Assembly (NCBI GenBank): GCA_963715485.1
Contig: OY970244.1
Span: 558,001-622,000 of the forward strand
Source: SG8-30 sp963715485
GTDB taxonomy: Bacteria > Pseudomonadota > Gammaproteobacteria > Steroidobacterales > Steroidobacteraceae
Direction: 5' to 3'
DNA length: 64,000 bases
Notes under the pieces: generated by a model
What the model saw: the letters and a program-made list of their open reading frames with translations, nothing else
Told to the model about the DNA's origin: nothing
Database searches by the model: none
Shown here: one piece after another, positions 25,635 to 33,656 of the stretch
How positions within the stretch are numbered: the first letter of the stretch is position 1
Layout of the letters: every line of letters begins with the position of its first letter
Program-made: the position numbers and the translations under genes

Positions 25635-28628
25635 ATGCAACAGTCAACGTTTCGCAAAACACCATTGGCCACCGCCATTGCGTTGGTCCTGGGTGCTTCC
25701 GCAGTGACTCCAGCTGTCGCCCAGGAGACCGTGCTCGAGGAAGTGGTCGTTACCGGCATCCGCGCCAGCTTGAATCGTTCCATGGACATCAAGCGTGAGG
25801 CCACGGGTGTCGTCGACGCCATTTCTGCGGAAGACATCGGCAAGTTCCCGGACGCCAACCTCGCAGAGTCCCTGCAGCGAATCACCGGCGTGTCGATCGA
25901 CCGGCAGCGCGGTGAAGGCAGCCAGGTGACGGTGCGTGGCTTTGGTCCGGAGTACAACCTGGTGACCATCAACGGCCGCCAGATGCCCACTCACAATGGC
26001 ACCACCCGCTCGTTCGACTTCGGGGACCTGGCCTCGGAAGGCGTGGCGGGTGTCGAGGTCTACAAGTCGGGTCGAGCCGATGTGCCGTCCGGCGGCATCG
26101 GTTCCACCATCAACATCCTGACGCCTGAACCGCTCAAGGGTGAACCGACGCTGAGTCTCGCCGCCAAGGCGGTATTCGACACGTCGACCCGCACCGGCGA
26201 TGAGGTGACACCGGAGGTGTCGGGGATCTACCTCGATCGTTTCATGGACGACAAGTTCGGTATCGCCATCACTGCGAGCCACCAGACCCGCAACAATGGT
26301 GTGAACTCAGCCCAGGTGAATGGCTGGTACACACGGCCGGGCGATGACCTTATTCCAGGTCCGAATGGAACAGACATAGCCGATCCCAAGGTCGTCAACG
26401 ACGCGAACCAGATCAACAGGCCGCAGACCGCCGACGAGAGCTATTCCATCCCGCAGGCCGTCGCGTACAACATCGCCGAGTTTGAAAGTGAAAGGACCAA
26501 TGCCCAGGTCGTGCTGCAGTGGGCGCCGACCAGCGACATCACGGTCACAGCGGACTACATCCGTTCCGAATTCGAGCTGGATCGGACCTACAGCGACCTT
26601 TCCGCCTGGTTCTCGAATACGGCGGCCCTTTCACAGTCCAGTGAGTGGACGGACGGCCCTATCGCCAGCCCGATCATCTACTCGGAGACCAATGACAACA
26701 ACGACTTTGCCATGGGCACCGGTGCGGATGGCAGGAAGAACCTGAATGAGTCCGTCGGTTTCAATCTCGAGTGGTGGGTTACCGACCGGCTCCGCCTCGA
26801 GCTGGACTACCACGACTCCTCAGCCGAGACGGGGGCGAACGGCCCCAACGGCACCAGTGCGCTGATCAGCATGGCCACCTTCAACAAGGTGGGGCAGAGC
26901 TTCATCACGGGTTACGAGCTGCCGATCTTCAGCAACAACCTGAACTCCGGAGGGGAGGAGAACCGCCCGCTGTACAAGGATGACATGCTCCTCACCGGTA
27001 GCGTGTTTACCAACGATGCGTCCTGGATGGACGTGGAGCAGGCAAAGTTCGCCGGGTCCTTCGAGTTTACCCCCGAGTCCAGCATCGATTTCGGCGTGCA
27101 GACGACGGAGGTCAGCAATCGCTCGGTGTTCAGCGTCGTGCAGCTGGACAACTGGGGCGGCATCGGCGAACCCGGGCAGATCTCGGACATCCTTGTCCGC
27201 TCCAGTATCGCGAACCAGTTCGACGAGCTGTCCGGGCACAATCACCCGGACCTGCAGACGGAGTTCTTCACGGCCAACCTCAAGGATCTGCAGGCCGCCG
27301 GTGAGGCCTATTACGCCGCCAGTGGTGCCACGTATGCCGAGGTGGGCGATTGTGGAACCGGCTACTGCGCTTCCACCGACTGGCGGGACGACCTTCGGAC
27401 CACTGAGGAAACCACGTCCGTCTATCTCCAGTTCAACTGGCGCGGGCAACTGGGCGACATGCCTACCGGTGTCCGTGCCGGAGTCCGCTACGAGGAAACG
27501 GACGTGGTCTCGGCCGCATTGAATACGACGTACAGCGGGTCTTCCTGGGTCGGCGCGGGCAACGAGCTCAACATCACGGAAGCAAGGGATGAAGATGGCA
27601 ACATCATCCAGAGCTTCACCAACGTCAAGGGCAACTATGACGTTACGCTGCCCAACTTCGACTTCGACATCGAGCCCTGGGAAAACGTCGTCCTGCGAGC
27701 GTCATACAGCGAGACGATCACCCGTCCCAATTACAACGACATCAAGGGTGGCCTGTCGCCCAACGGCACGCAGTTCTTCCCCACTACGCGGCCGGCGGCC
27801 TCTGCGGGCAACCCGGGCCTGGTGCCGATCCAGTCGGAGAACATCGACCTGTCGCTCGAGTGGTACTACGCGGATGGCAGCTACCTGTCGGTGGGCTATT
27901 TCGACAAGGACGTAAAGAACTTCATCGGTACCGGCCGGATCGCATCGACCATCTTCGAGATTCCAAACATCATTGGCGGCGCACTCTGGAATCGCGCCCT
28001 TGCGGAGAGCGGCCTGGATCCCGCCCAGTACACGCAGGTGGGACGTTACATCCTCGACAATTACCAGTCCGACCCGGCGGTGGACGGCGAGACCATCGTC
28101 AGCGTGCCGGGCGATCCGTCCATCATTTTCGACCTGAGCCAGCCGGTGAACCAGAGAACGGCAGCCGTCGACGGCTGGGAGCTGAACCTTCAGCATACCT
28201 TTGGTCAATCCGGCTTCGGTTTCATCATCAACGCGACGCTGGTCGAGGCCGACGTTGCCTATGACAAGGCCAACTTCCTGGTGGGCCAGTTCGTACTGCC
28301 TGGATTGAGCGATTCGGCGAACTTCATTGGTTTCTACGACGGTGAGAAACTGCAGGTCCGTGCCGCATACAACTGGCGTGACGATTTCATTGCCGGGGTC
28401 GGCCAGGCCGAGGGAACGCGGACCAACCCGACGTTCGTGCAGAGCTACGGGCAGCTGGACCTGAACGTTACCTATCACCTCACCGACAACGCCACGCTCT
28501 ATTTCAGCGGCCTGAACCTCACCAACGAGACGCGGCACGTCTACGGCTTGACGAAGCGCCAGGTGCTGCAGGCCGTCCAGACGGGTCCGCGGTTTGACTT
28601 TGGCTTCCGCTATAACTTCGGCTTCTGA
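25635..28628 (+). CDS. TonB-dependent receptor, glucan-type
   Basis: A 997-residue outer-membrane beta-barrel. A signal peptide (ending TPAVAQE) is followed by TonB-box-like EEVVVTGIRASLNRSMDIKR, a plug domain (about 50-190, with DIGKFPDANLAESLQRITGV and TVRGFGPEYNLVTINGR), and a long barrel ending in FDFGFRYNFGF with a terminal Phe. The VVVTGIRASL start is that of the large TonB receptor group from Xanthomonas and Caulobacter relatives, many of which import glycans. It would take up beta-1,3-gluco-oligosaccharides using TonB energy. The start MQQSTFRKTPL is preceded by GGGGG. Followed after 118 bp by the repeat lipoprotein. Confidence 0.92.
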   Translation: MQQSTFRKTPLATAIALVLGASAVTPAVAQETVLEEVVVTGIRASLNRSMDIKREATGVVDAISAEDIGKFPDANLAESLQRITGVSIDRQRGEGSQVTVRGFGPEYNLVTINGRQMPTHNGTTRSFDFGDLASEGVAGVEVYKSGRADVPSGGIGSTINILTPEPLKGEPTLSLAAKAVFDTSTRTGDEVTPEVSGIYLDRFMDDKFGIAITASHQTRNNGVNSAQVNGWYTRPGDDLIPGPNGTDIADPKVVNDANQINRPQTADESYSIPQAVAYNIAEFESERTNAQVVLQWAPTSDITVTADYIRSEFELDRTYSDLSAWFSNTAALSQSSEWTDGPIASPIIYSETNDNNDFAMGTGADGRKNLNESVGFNLEWWVTDRLRLELDYHDSSAETGANGPNGTSALISMATFNKVGQSFITGYELPIFSNNLNSGGEENRPLYKDDMLLTGSVFTNDASWMDVEQAKFAGSFEFTPESSIDFGVQTTEVSNRSVFSVVQLDNWGGIGEPGQISDILVRSSIANQFDELSGHNHPDLQTEFFTANLKDLQAAGEAYYAASGATYAEVGDCGTGYCASTDWRDDLRTTEETTSVYLQFNWRGQLGDMPTGVRAGVRYEETDVVSAALNTTYSGSSWVGAGNELNITEARDEDGNIIQSFTNVKGNYDVTLPNFDFDIEPWENVVLRASYSETITRPNYNDIKGGLSPNGTQFFPTTRPAASAGNPGLVPIQSENIDLSLEWYYADGSYLSVGYFDKDVKNFIGTGRIASTIFEIPNIIGGALWNRALAESGLDPAQYTQVGRYILDNYQSDPAVDGETIVSVPGDPSIIFDLSQPVNQRTAAVDGWELNLQHTFGQSGFGFIINATLVEADVAYDKANFLVGQFVLPGLSDSANFIGFYDGEKLQVRAAYNWRDDFIAGVGQAEGTRTNPTFVQSYGQLDLNVTYHLTDNATLYFSGLNLTNETRHVYGLTKRQVLQAVQTGPRFDFGFRYNFGF

Positions 28629-28746
28629 ACGTGTTACGTGTTACCAGCCCGGGCGGATCGCGGATGACGCTGACTAAGGGTGGCTCAGTCAGGAATCCAG
28701 TTCAGCCTGGCCGGGTACCGAAAGACCAGATTTTTTGGGGGATGTA

Positions 28747-31122
28747 ATGCAACGGCACATTTCTAAGTCGGACCGCGCGCTCCCGGGCACCTTGGCCGGT
28801 CGCTTTGGCGCAATCCTGGCCGTGACGGGTCTGCTGCTGCTGTCCGCATGTGGCAGCAGCAAGGACGTCAGGGACAACAACCTGCCTGAGCCCCCCTTCA
28901 AGGACGGCACACCACCCGAGCTGACGATCGTCACCATGCAGCCAGATGGTGTCGTCAAGCCGGGTCAGTCCGTAAGGATCGACTTCACCGCCACCGAAGC
29001 CCTCATGACGCCCGTTGTCTTCATCAACAACGTCCGCGCCGAGGTGAGGGGCAAGATCGACAGCTGGTATGCGGTGCGACAGATCGCCGAGACCGATCCC
29101 CAGGGCAATGTCGCCTTTTCCATCACCTACCAGGACGTGAGCGGTGAACTCGGCCAGGCCGTCACTGCAACGACGGACGGAAGTGTCGCGTGCTTTGGCC
29201 CTGAATGTGCGAGCGATGAGGACCTGGGTCCGCTGGAAGGCAACTGGAAGCTGGAATTCGCTGGTGTGGGCCCGAATGAAGGGGACACGTCCTGGTTCAG
29301 CATAGCCGACACGGGTCCGGAAGGGCCGCGCTCCTGCTGGTTCAACGACATCTACCAGTTCGGTCGTGACGGTTCCTTCAGGAATGTGCAGGGCGAGGAG
29401 ACCTGGATCGAGCCCTGGCAGGGTGCCGCTGCGGAAGGCTGTGGCGAGCCGGTTGCGCCGCACGACGGCAGCAACAACGCCGTCTTCGAGTACGACGAGG
29501 CCGCGGGGAGCCTGAAGCTGACGGGCCTGGGAGCCCACCTGGGGCTGGCGAAGGTCGTGAACGGTGCGGAACTCACCGCCCCGTCCGAGGCACCGGGGTC
29601 GGTCACCTACAAGGTGGTCGAACTGATCGGCGACAGCCTGACTGTCAGGATCAATTTCGGCCCCGGCTGGTGGGAGTACCGGCTGTCTCGCGTTACGAAC
29701 TCTCCCGTCGTCGGCAAGTGGAAGCTCAAGTTCGCCGGCGTGGGCCCGAACGCAGGGGACACGTCCTGGTTCAGCATAGCCGACACGGGTCCGGAGGGGC
29801 CGCGCGCCTGCTGGTTCGACGACATCTACCACTTCGGCGATGACGGCACGTTCCAGAACTTCCAGGACGGTGATACCTGGATCGAGCCCTGGCAGGGTGC
29901 CGCTGCGGAAGGCTGTGGCGAGCCGGTTGCGCCGCACGACGGCAGCGCCGCGGGCGCCTGGTACTACGATGAAGGCGCCGGTTCCGTGAGGCTCGATGGC
30001 GTCGGGTCGTTCCTCGGGCTTGCCAAGGTGGTGAACGGTGCGGAGCTCGCCGCCCCGTCCGAGGCACCGGCGTTCGTCACCTATGACGTCGTCGAACTGG
30101 TCGGGGACAGCATGACTGTCAGGATCAATTTCGGCCCCGGCTGGTGGGAGTACCAGCTGGAACGGGTCGCCGACACCGCTGACCTGAAGGGCAACTGGAA
30201 GCTGGAGTTCGCTGGCGTGGGCCCGAACGAAGGGGACACGTCGTGGTTCAGCATAGCCGACACGGGTCCGGAGGGGCCGCGCTCCTGCTGGTTCAACGAC
30301 GTCTACCAGTTCGGTCGTGACGGTTCCTTCAGGAATGTGCAGGGCGAGGAGACCTGGATCGAGCCCTGGCAGGGTGCCGCTGCGGAAGGCTGTGGCGAGC
30401 CGGTTGCGCCGCACGACGGCAGCAACAACGCCGTCTTCGAGTACGACGAGGCCGCGGGGAGCCTGAAGCTGACGGGCCTGGGAGCCCACCTGGGGCTGGC
30501 GAAGGTCGTGAACGATGCGGAACTCGTCATGCCGTCCGATGCACCGGGGTCGGTCACCTACAAGGTGGTCGAACTGATCGGAGACAGCCTGACGGTCAGG
30601 ATCAACTTCGGCCCCGGCTGGTGGGAGTACCGGCTGTCTCGTGTTTCGAACCAGCCGGTCGTCGGCAACTGGAAACTCGACTTCGCCGGCGTGGGCCCGA
30701 ACGCAGGGGACACGTCCTGGTTCAGCATAGCCGACACGGGTCCGGAGGGGCCGCGCGCCTGCTGGTTCGACGACATCTACCACTTCGGCGATGACGGCAC
30801 GTTCCAGAACTTCCAGGACGGTGATACCTGGATCGAGCCCTGGCAGGGTGCCGCTGCGGAAGGCTGTGGCGTGCCGGTTGCGCCGCACGATGGCAGCGCC
30901 GCGGGCGCCTGGTACTACGATGAAGGCGCCGGCACTGCGAGGCTCGATGGCGTCGGGTCGTTCCTCGGGCTTGCCAAGGTGGTGAACGGTGCGGAGCTCA
31001 CCGCCCCGTCCGAGGCACCGGCGTTCGTCACCTATGACGTCGTCGAACTGGTCGGGGACAGCATGACTGTCAGGATCAATTTCGGCCCCGGCTGGTGGGA
31101 GTACAACCTCGCAAGGGAATAG
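28747..31122 (+). CDS. Lipoprotein with four tandem ~158-residue repeats, probable surface glycan-binding protein
   Basis: A 791-residue lipoprotein (lipobox LLLLSAC, then GSS). After an Ig-like domain (about 50-150, starting PPELTIVTMQPDGVVKPGQS), four repeats of 157-159 residues run to the end, each about GNWKLEFAGVGPNEGDTSWF to GPGWWEYRLSR. Each carries conserved Trp, Gly and Cys residues (CWF, EGCG). Similar modules occur beside or within laminarin-degrading proteins, so beta-glucan binding is the best guess, but it is not shown. Start fixed by GGGGGA six bases before ATG 28747. Downstream of the TonB receptor, as expected for a surface glycan-binding partner. Confidence 0.7.
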   Translation: MQRHISKSDRALPGTLAGRFGAILAVTGLLLLSACGSSKDVRDNNLPEPPFKDGTPPELTIVTMQPDGVVKPGQSVRIDFTATEALMTPVVFINNVRAEVRGKIDSWYAVRQIAETDPQGNVAFSITYQDVSGELGQAVTATTDGSVACFGPECASDEDLGPLEGNWKLEFAGVGPNEGDTSWFSIADTGPEGPRSCWFNDIYQFGRDGSFRNVQGEETWIEPWQGAAAEGCGEPVAPHDGSNNAVFEYDEAAGSLKLTGLGAHLGLAKVVNGAELTAPSEAPGSVTYKVVELIGDSLTVRINFGPGWWEYRLSRVTNSPVVGKWKLKFAGVGPNAGDTSWFSIADTGPEGPRACWFDDIYHFGDDGTFQNFQDGDTWIEPWQGAAAEGCGEPVAPHDGSAAGAWYYDEGAGSVRLDGVGSFLGLAKVVNGAELAAPSEAPAFVTYDVVELVGDSMTVRINFGPGWWEYQLERVADTADLKGNWKLEFAGVGPNEGDTSWFSIADTGPEGPRSCWFNDVYQFGRDGSFRNVQGEETWIEPWQGAAAEGCGEPVAPHDGSNNAVFEYDEAAGSLKLTGLGAHLGLAKVVNDAELVMPSDAPGSVTYKVVELIGDSLTVRINFGPGWWEYRLSRVSNQPVVGNWKLDFAGVGPNAGDTSWFSIADTGPEGPRACWFDDIYHFGDDGTFQNFQDGDTWIEPWQGAAAEGCGVPVAPHDGSAAGAWYYDEGAGTARLDGVGSFLGLAKVVNGAELTAPSEAPAFVTYDVVELVGDSMTVRINFGPGWWEYNLARE
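29239..31119 (+). repeat. Four in-frame tandem repeats, higher-order A-B-A-B
   Basis: Units begin at 29239, 29713, 30190 and 30664 (periods 474, 477, 474). Units 1 and 3 resemble each other most (FGRDGSFRNVQGEETW), as do units 2 and 4 (FGDDGTFQNFQDGDTW). This means an A-B pair of about 951 bp was duplicated as a block. Long stretches are identical at DNA level, so collapse or expansion in assembly is possible. Confidence 0.9.
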
Positions 31123-31146
31123 CGGGGTTCAGTCAGTCCGATCAGG

Positions 31147-31179
31147 AAAATACCCGCAGTTCGCTGCGGGTATTTTTTT
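31147..31179. terminator. Strong rho-independent terminator
   Basis: AATACCCGCAG, TTCG loop, CTGCGGGTATT and then a run of T. It ends the TonB receptor/lipoprotein unit. The complementary strand also has A/T flanks, so it can serve the convergent DUF5989 unit too. Confidence 0.92.
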
Positions 31180-31232
31180 GGCCCGAACGTCAGCTTCGCG
31201 GGAGCCCTCGACCGTAACCGGAAGAACGGACC

Positions 31233-31385
31233 CTAGAACAACGTATAGATGAACGGGGCGAGCGCCGATCCCTTCGCGAATACGATCAGGGCGCCGAGCA
31301 GGATCATCACCAGGATGATCGGGGCAAGCCAGAGCTTCTTGCGCTCCCGCATGAAGGCCCAGAGATCCTTCAGGAGTTCCAGCAT
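31233..31385 (-). CDS. DUF5989 / SxtK-like 50-residue membrane protein
   Basis: A 50-residue protein: MLELLKDLWAFMRERKKLWL, one hydrophobic helix (APIILVMILLGALIVF), then GSALAPFIYTLF at the end. This layout, with an amphipathic helix, ERKKLW and a single membrane span ending in APFIYTLF, is that of DUF5989 proteins. They are found beside carbamoyltransferases and SxtJ, and SxtK of the saxitoxin cluster is of the same size and position. Its ATG overlaps the SxtJ-like stop (TGATG). Last gene of the cassette. Role unknown. Confidence 0.85.
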   Translation of the reverse strand: MLELLKDLWAFMRERKKLWLAPIILVMILLGALIVFAKGSALAPFIYTLF

Positions 31386-31783
31386 CAGAAGGGTCTCTCC
31401 AGTTTGTCTCTCGGGCTCCGGGCACTCTGGGTCCGGTAGCTGTCCCGGTTGGGATCAAGCACCCTCTGCATCGGGTCCTTGCCCCAGAGGCGCCTGGCCA
31501 TCGCCATGGGCGAGATCATAAGGAAAAACACGATCCCCAACACCAGCGGTGTCGTCACCCTGCCGGCGAGGAGGCCGAAGCGCATCCATGCCCGGTAGAT
31601 CCGGCGCAACCACGGCGGGTGGACCAGGGCCAGCAGCCAGAGTGGTGCGGCGATGGCCCACGGCCAGACCGGCCAGCGCGCCCCGAGCATCCACGGAAGG
31701 AACAGGCCAAAGATCGCGACGACCACCGCGCCGGTCACCACGCCGAATTCACGCAGGCCCTTCCGGTCGAGCTCGGGAATCAT
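31385..31783 (-). CDS. SxtJ-like membrane protein
   Basis: A 132-residue membrane protein: MIPELDRKGLREFGVVTGAV, two hydrophobic pairs of helices (about 15-65 and 75-105), then MAMARRLWGKDPMQRVLDPN, a cytoplasmic basic tail motif of SxtJ proteins. SxtJ proteins are named from the saxitoxin cluster, where they follow the carbamoyltransferase SxtI, as here. It may form a membrane anchor for the transferase; this is inference. Start chosen at MIPELD; a GTG five codons upstream (31798), which would overlap the carbamoyltransferase region more closely, is possible. Confidence 0.8.
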   Translation of the reverse strand: MIPELDRKGLREFGVVTGAVVVAIFGLFLPWMLGARWPVWPWAIAAPLWLLALVHPPWLRRIYRAWMRFGLLAGRVTTPLVLGIVFFLMISPMAMARRLWGKDPMQRVLDPNRDSYRTQSARSPRDKLERPF

Positions 31784-31799
31784 CTGACTGACGGCCACT

Positions 31800-33656
31800 T
31801 CAGTCGAGCTCGAACTCGTCTTTCCAGGACGCATCGTCCTGCCAGACCGGCTGATCTTTCTTCTGCAGGAAGAAGCTCTCCAGGACGAGATAGTCCATGT
31901 CCGTGCGCATGAAGCACCGGTAGGCATCGGTCGGCGAGCAGACAACGGGCTCGCCGCGCACGTTGAACGACGTATTGACCAGCACACCGCAGCCAGTGAG
32001 CTGCTCGAATGCCCTCAGCAGCCTATGGTAGCGCGGGTTCGTTTCCTCATGAACGGTCTGCACCCGCGCCGAGTAATCCACGTGCGTGACAGCGGGCAGT
32101 TCCGAACGCCTGAGCTTGAGTTTCTCGATACCGAATAGCTGCTCGTGCCCGTCAGGAAGGGCCAGCCGCAGCTCCTGGCGCAGGGGTGCGACGAAAAGCA
32201 TGTAGGGACTCGGCGAATCCAGCTCGAAATAGTCCGAGACACGCTCCCACAGGACTGACGGCGCGAATGGCCGGAACGACTCCCGGTACTTGATCTTGAG
32301 ATTCATGACCGACTGCATCCTGGGACTGCGCGGGTCACCGATGATCGAGCGGCCGCCGAGGGCCCGAGGCCCGAACTCCATGCGGCCCTGGAACCAGCCG
32401 ATCACGTTTTCCTGGTCGAGCAGCCGTGCCGTTCTCGAGAGCAGGGCGTCCTCATCCAGGACCTCGTAACTTGCACCCATCGCGTCGAGCTCAGCCCGGA
32501 TCTGCTCGGGCCCATATGCGGGTCCGAGGTAGGACCCGCGCATCCTGTCAGCCGCGGGGCTTCCATTGCCTTCTGGCTTGCGCGGCTGCTGGTCGTAGCA
32601 GTGCCAGGCGACCGCAGCGGCTCCCGCAGCGCCGCCCGCATCCCCGGCGGCCGGCTGGATCCAGATGTTCTCGAAGGGCCCTTCGCGCAGCAGCCGGCCA
32701 TTGGCGACGCAATTGAGCGCGACGCCCCCGGCGAGACAGAGATTCTTCTCACCGGTCTCCTCGTGGAGCGTGCGGGCGAGCCGCAGCACCACCTCTTCGG
32801 TGACGACCTGGATGGACGCGGCGATGTCCATCTCGCGCTGCGTGAGTTCGCCCTCCGGCTTGCGAGGCGGGCCACCGAAGATCTCGTCGAAGCGGCTGTT
32901 GGTCATCGTCAGGCCGGTGCAGTAATTGAAGTACTGCATGTCCAGGCGAAACGTCCCGTCCTTCTTGAGATCGAGGAGCTTGTCGAGAATGAGTCCTGCA
33001 TACCTCGGCTGGCCGTAGGGGGCGAGCCCCATCAGCTTGTACTCGCCGGAATTGACCTTGAAGCCCGTGAAGTACGTGAACGCCGAGTAGAGCAGCCCCA
33101 GCGAGTGCGGGAAGTCGATCTCCCAGAGCGGCTCGAGGCTCGCGTCGGCACCCAGCCAGGTCGAGGTCGTCGCCCATTCGCCGACACCATCGAGGCAGAG
33201 CACGGCCGCGCGATCGAACGGGCTGAAGTAGAACGCCGAGGCGGCGTGGGACTGATGATGCTCCGCAAAGAGCAGCGGGGGCAGCGCTGTTCCCTTACAG
33301 TCACCGAGCTGCGCAAGCTCCTTCCGGAGCACGCTCTTGAGATAGAGCTTCTCCTTGAGCCAGACGGGCATTGCCTTGACAAAGGACCGAAATCCTTTCG
33401 GCGCATAGCTGAGGTAGGTCTCGAGCAGCCGCTCGAACTTGATGAGCGGCTTGTCGTAGAACACGATGCGGTCGAGGTCCTCGAGGCGCAGGCCTTCCGA
33501 TCCCAGGCAATAGCTGATCGCTTCCCGGGGGAACCGGGCATCATGCTTCTTTCGGGAGAATCGCTCCTGCTGGGCCGCCGCGACCAGCTCTCCGTCCTTC
33601 AACAACGCCGCGGCACTGTCATGGTAGTACGCGGAAATGCCGAGGATATGGGTCAC
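31800..33656 (-). CDS. NodU/CmcH-family O-carbamoyltransferase
   Basis: A 618-residue two-domain carbamoyltransferase that uses carbamoyl phosphate and ATP to carbamoylate a hydroxyl group. The N-terminal Kae1-like domain starts THILGISAYYHDSAAALL and has the metal-binding AEHHQSHAASAFYFSPFD and LCLDGVGEWATT motifs; the C-terminal domain has RESFRPFAPSVL and NTSFNVRGEPVVCSPTDA. I chose the GTG start at 33656, which overlaps the stop of the upstream gene (GTGA) and gives the usual N-terminus; an ATG seven codons earlier is less typical. The acceptor is unknown: a glycan or a membrane molecule fits the neighbours. Members act in antibiotic, nodulation-factor and saxitoxin synthesis. Confidence 0.9.
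   Translation of the reverse strand: MTHILGISAYYHDSAAALLKDGELVAAAQQERFSRKKHDARFPREAISYCLGSEGLRLEDLDRIVFYDKPLIKFERLLETYLSYAPKGFRSFVKAMPVWLKEKLYLKSVLRKELAQLGDCKGTALPPLLFAEHHQSHAASAFYFSPFDRAAVLCLDGVGEWATTSTWLGADASLEPLWEIDFPHSLGLLYSAFTYFTGFKVNSGEYKLMGLAPYGQPRYAGLILDKLLDLKKDGTFRLDMQYFNYCTGLTMTNSRFDEIFGGPPRKPEGELTQREMDIAASIQVVTEEVVLRLARTLHEETGEKNLCLAGGVALNCVANGRLLREGPFENIWIQPAAGDAGGAAGAAAVAWHCYDQQPRKPEGNGSPAADRMRGSYLGPAYGPEQIRAELDAMGASYEVLDEDALLSRTARLLDQENVIGWFQGRMEFGPRALGGRSIIGDPRSPRMQSVMNLKIKYRESFRPFAPSVLWERVSDYFELDSPSPYMLFVAPLRQELRLALPDGHEQLFGIEKLKLRRSELPAVTHVDYSARVQTVHEETNPRYHRLLRAFEQLTGCGVLVNTSFNVRGEPVVCSPTDAYRCFMRTDMDYLVLESFFLQKKDQPVWQDDASWKDEFELD

Noticed and set aside
28702..30888. 728-codon minus-strand frame opposite the repeat lipoprotein
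   Set aside because: It mirrors the repeats of the plus strand; no start signal and no family. The plus strand has a ribosome site and lipobox.
29239..31119. CRISPR-like or transposon repeats
   Set aside because: Repeats are 474-477 bp, in frame and coding; not spacer-repeat structure and no terminal inverted repeats.
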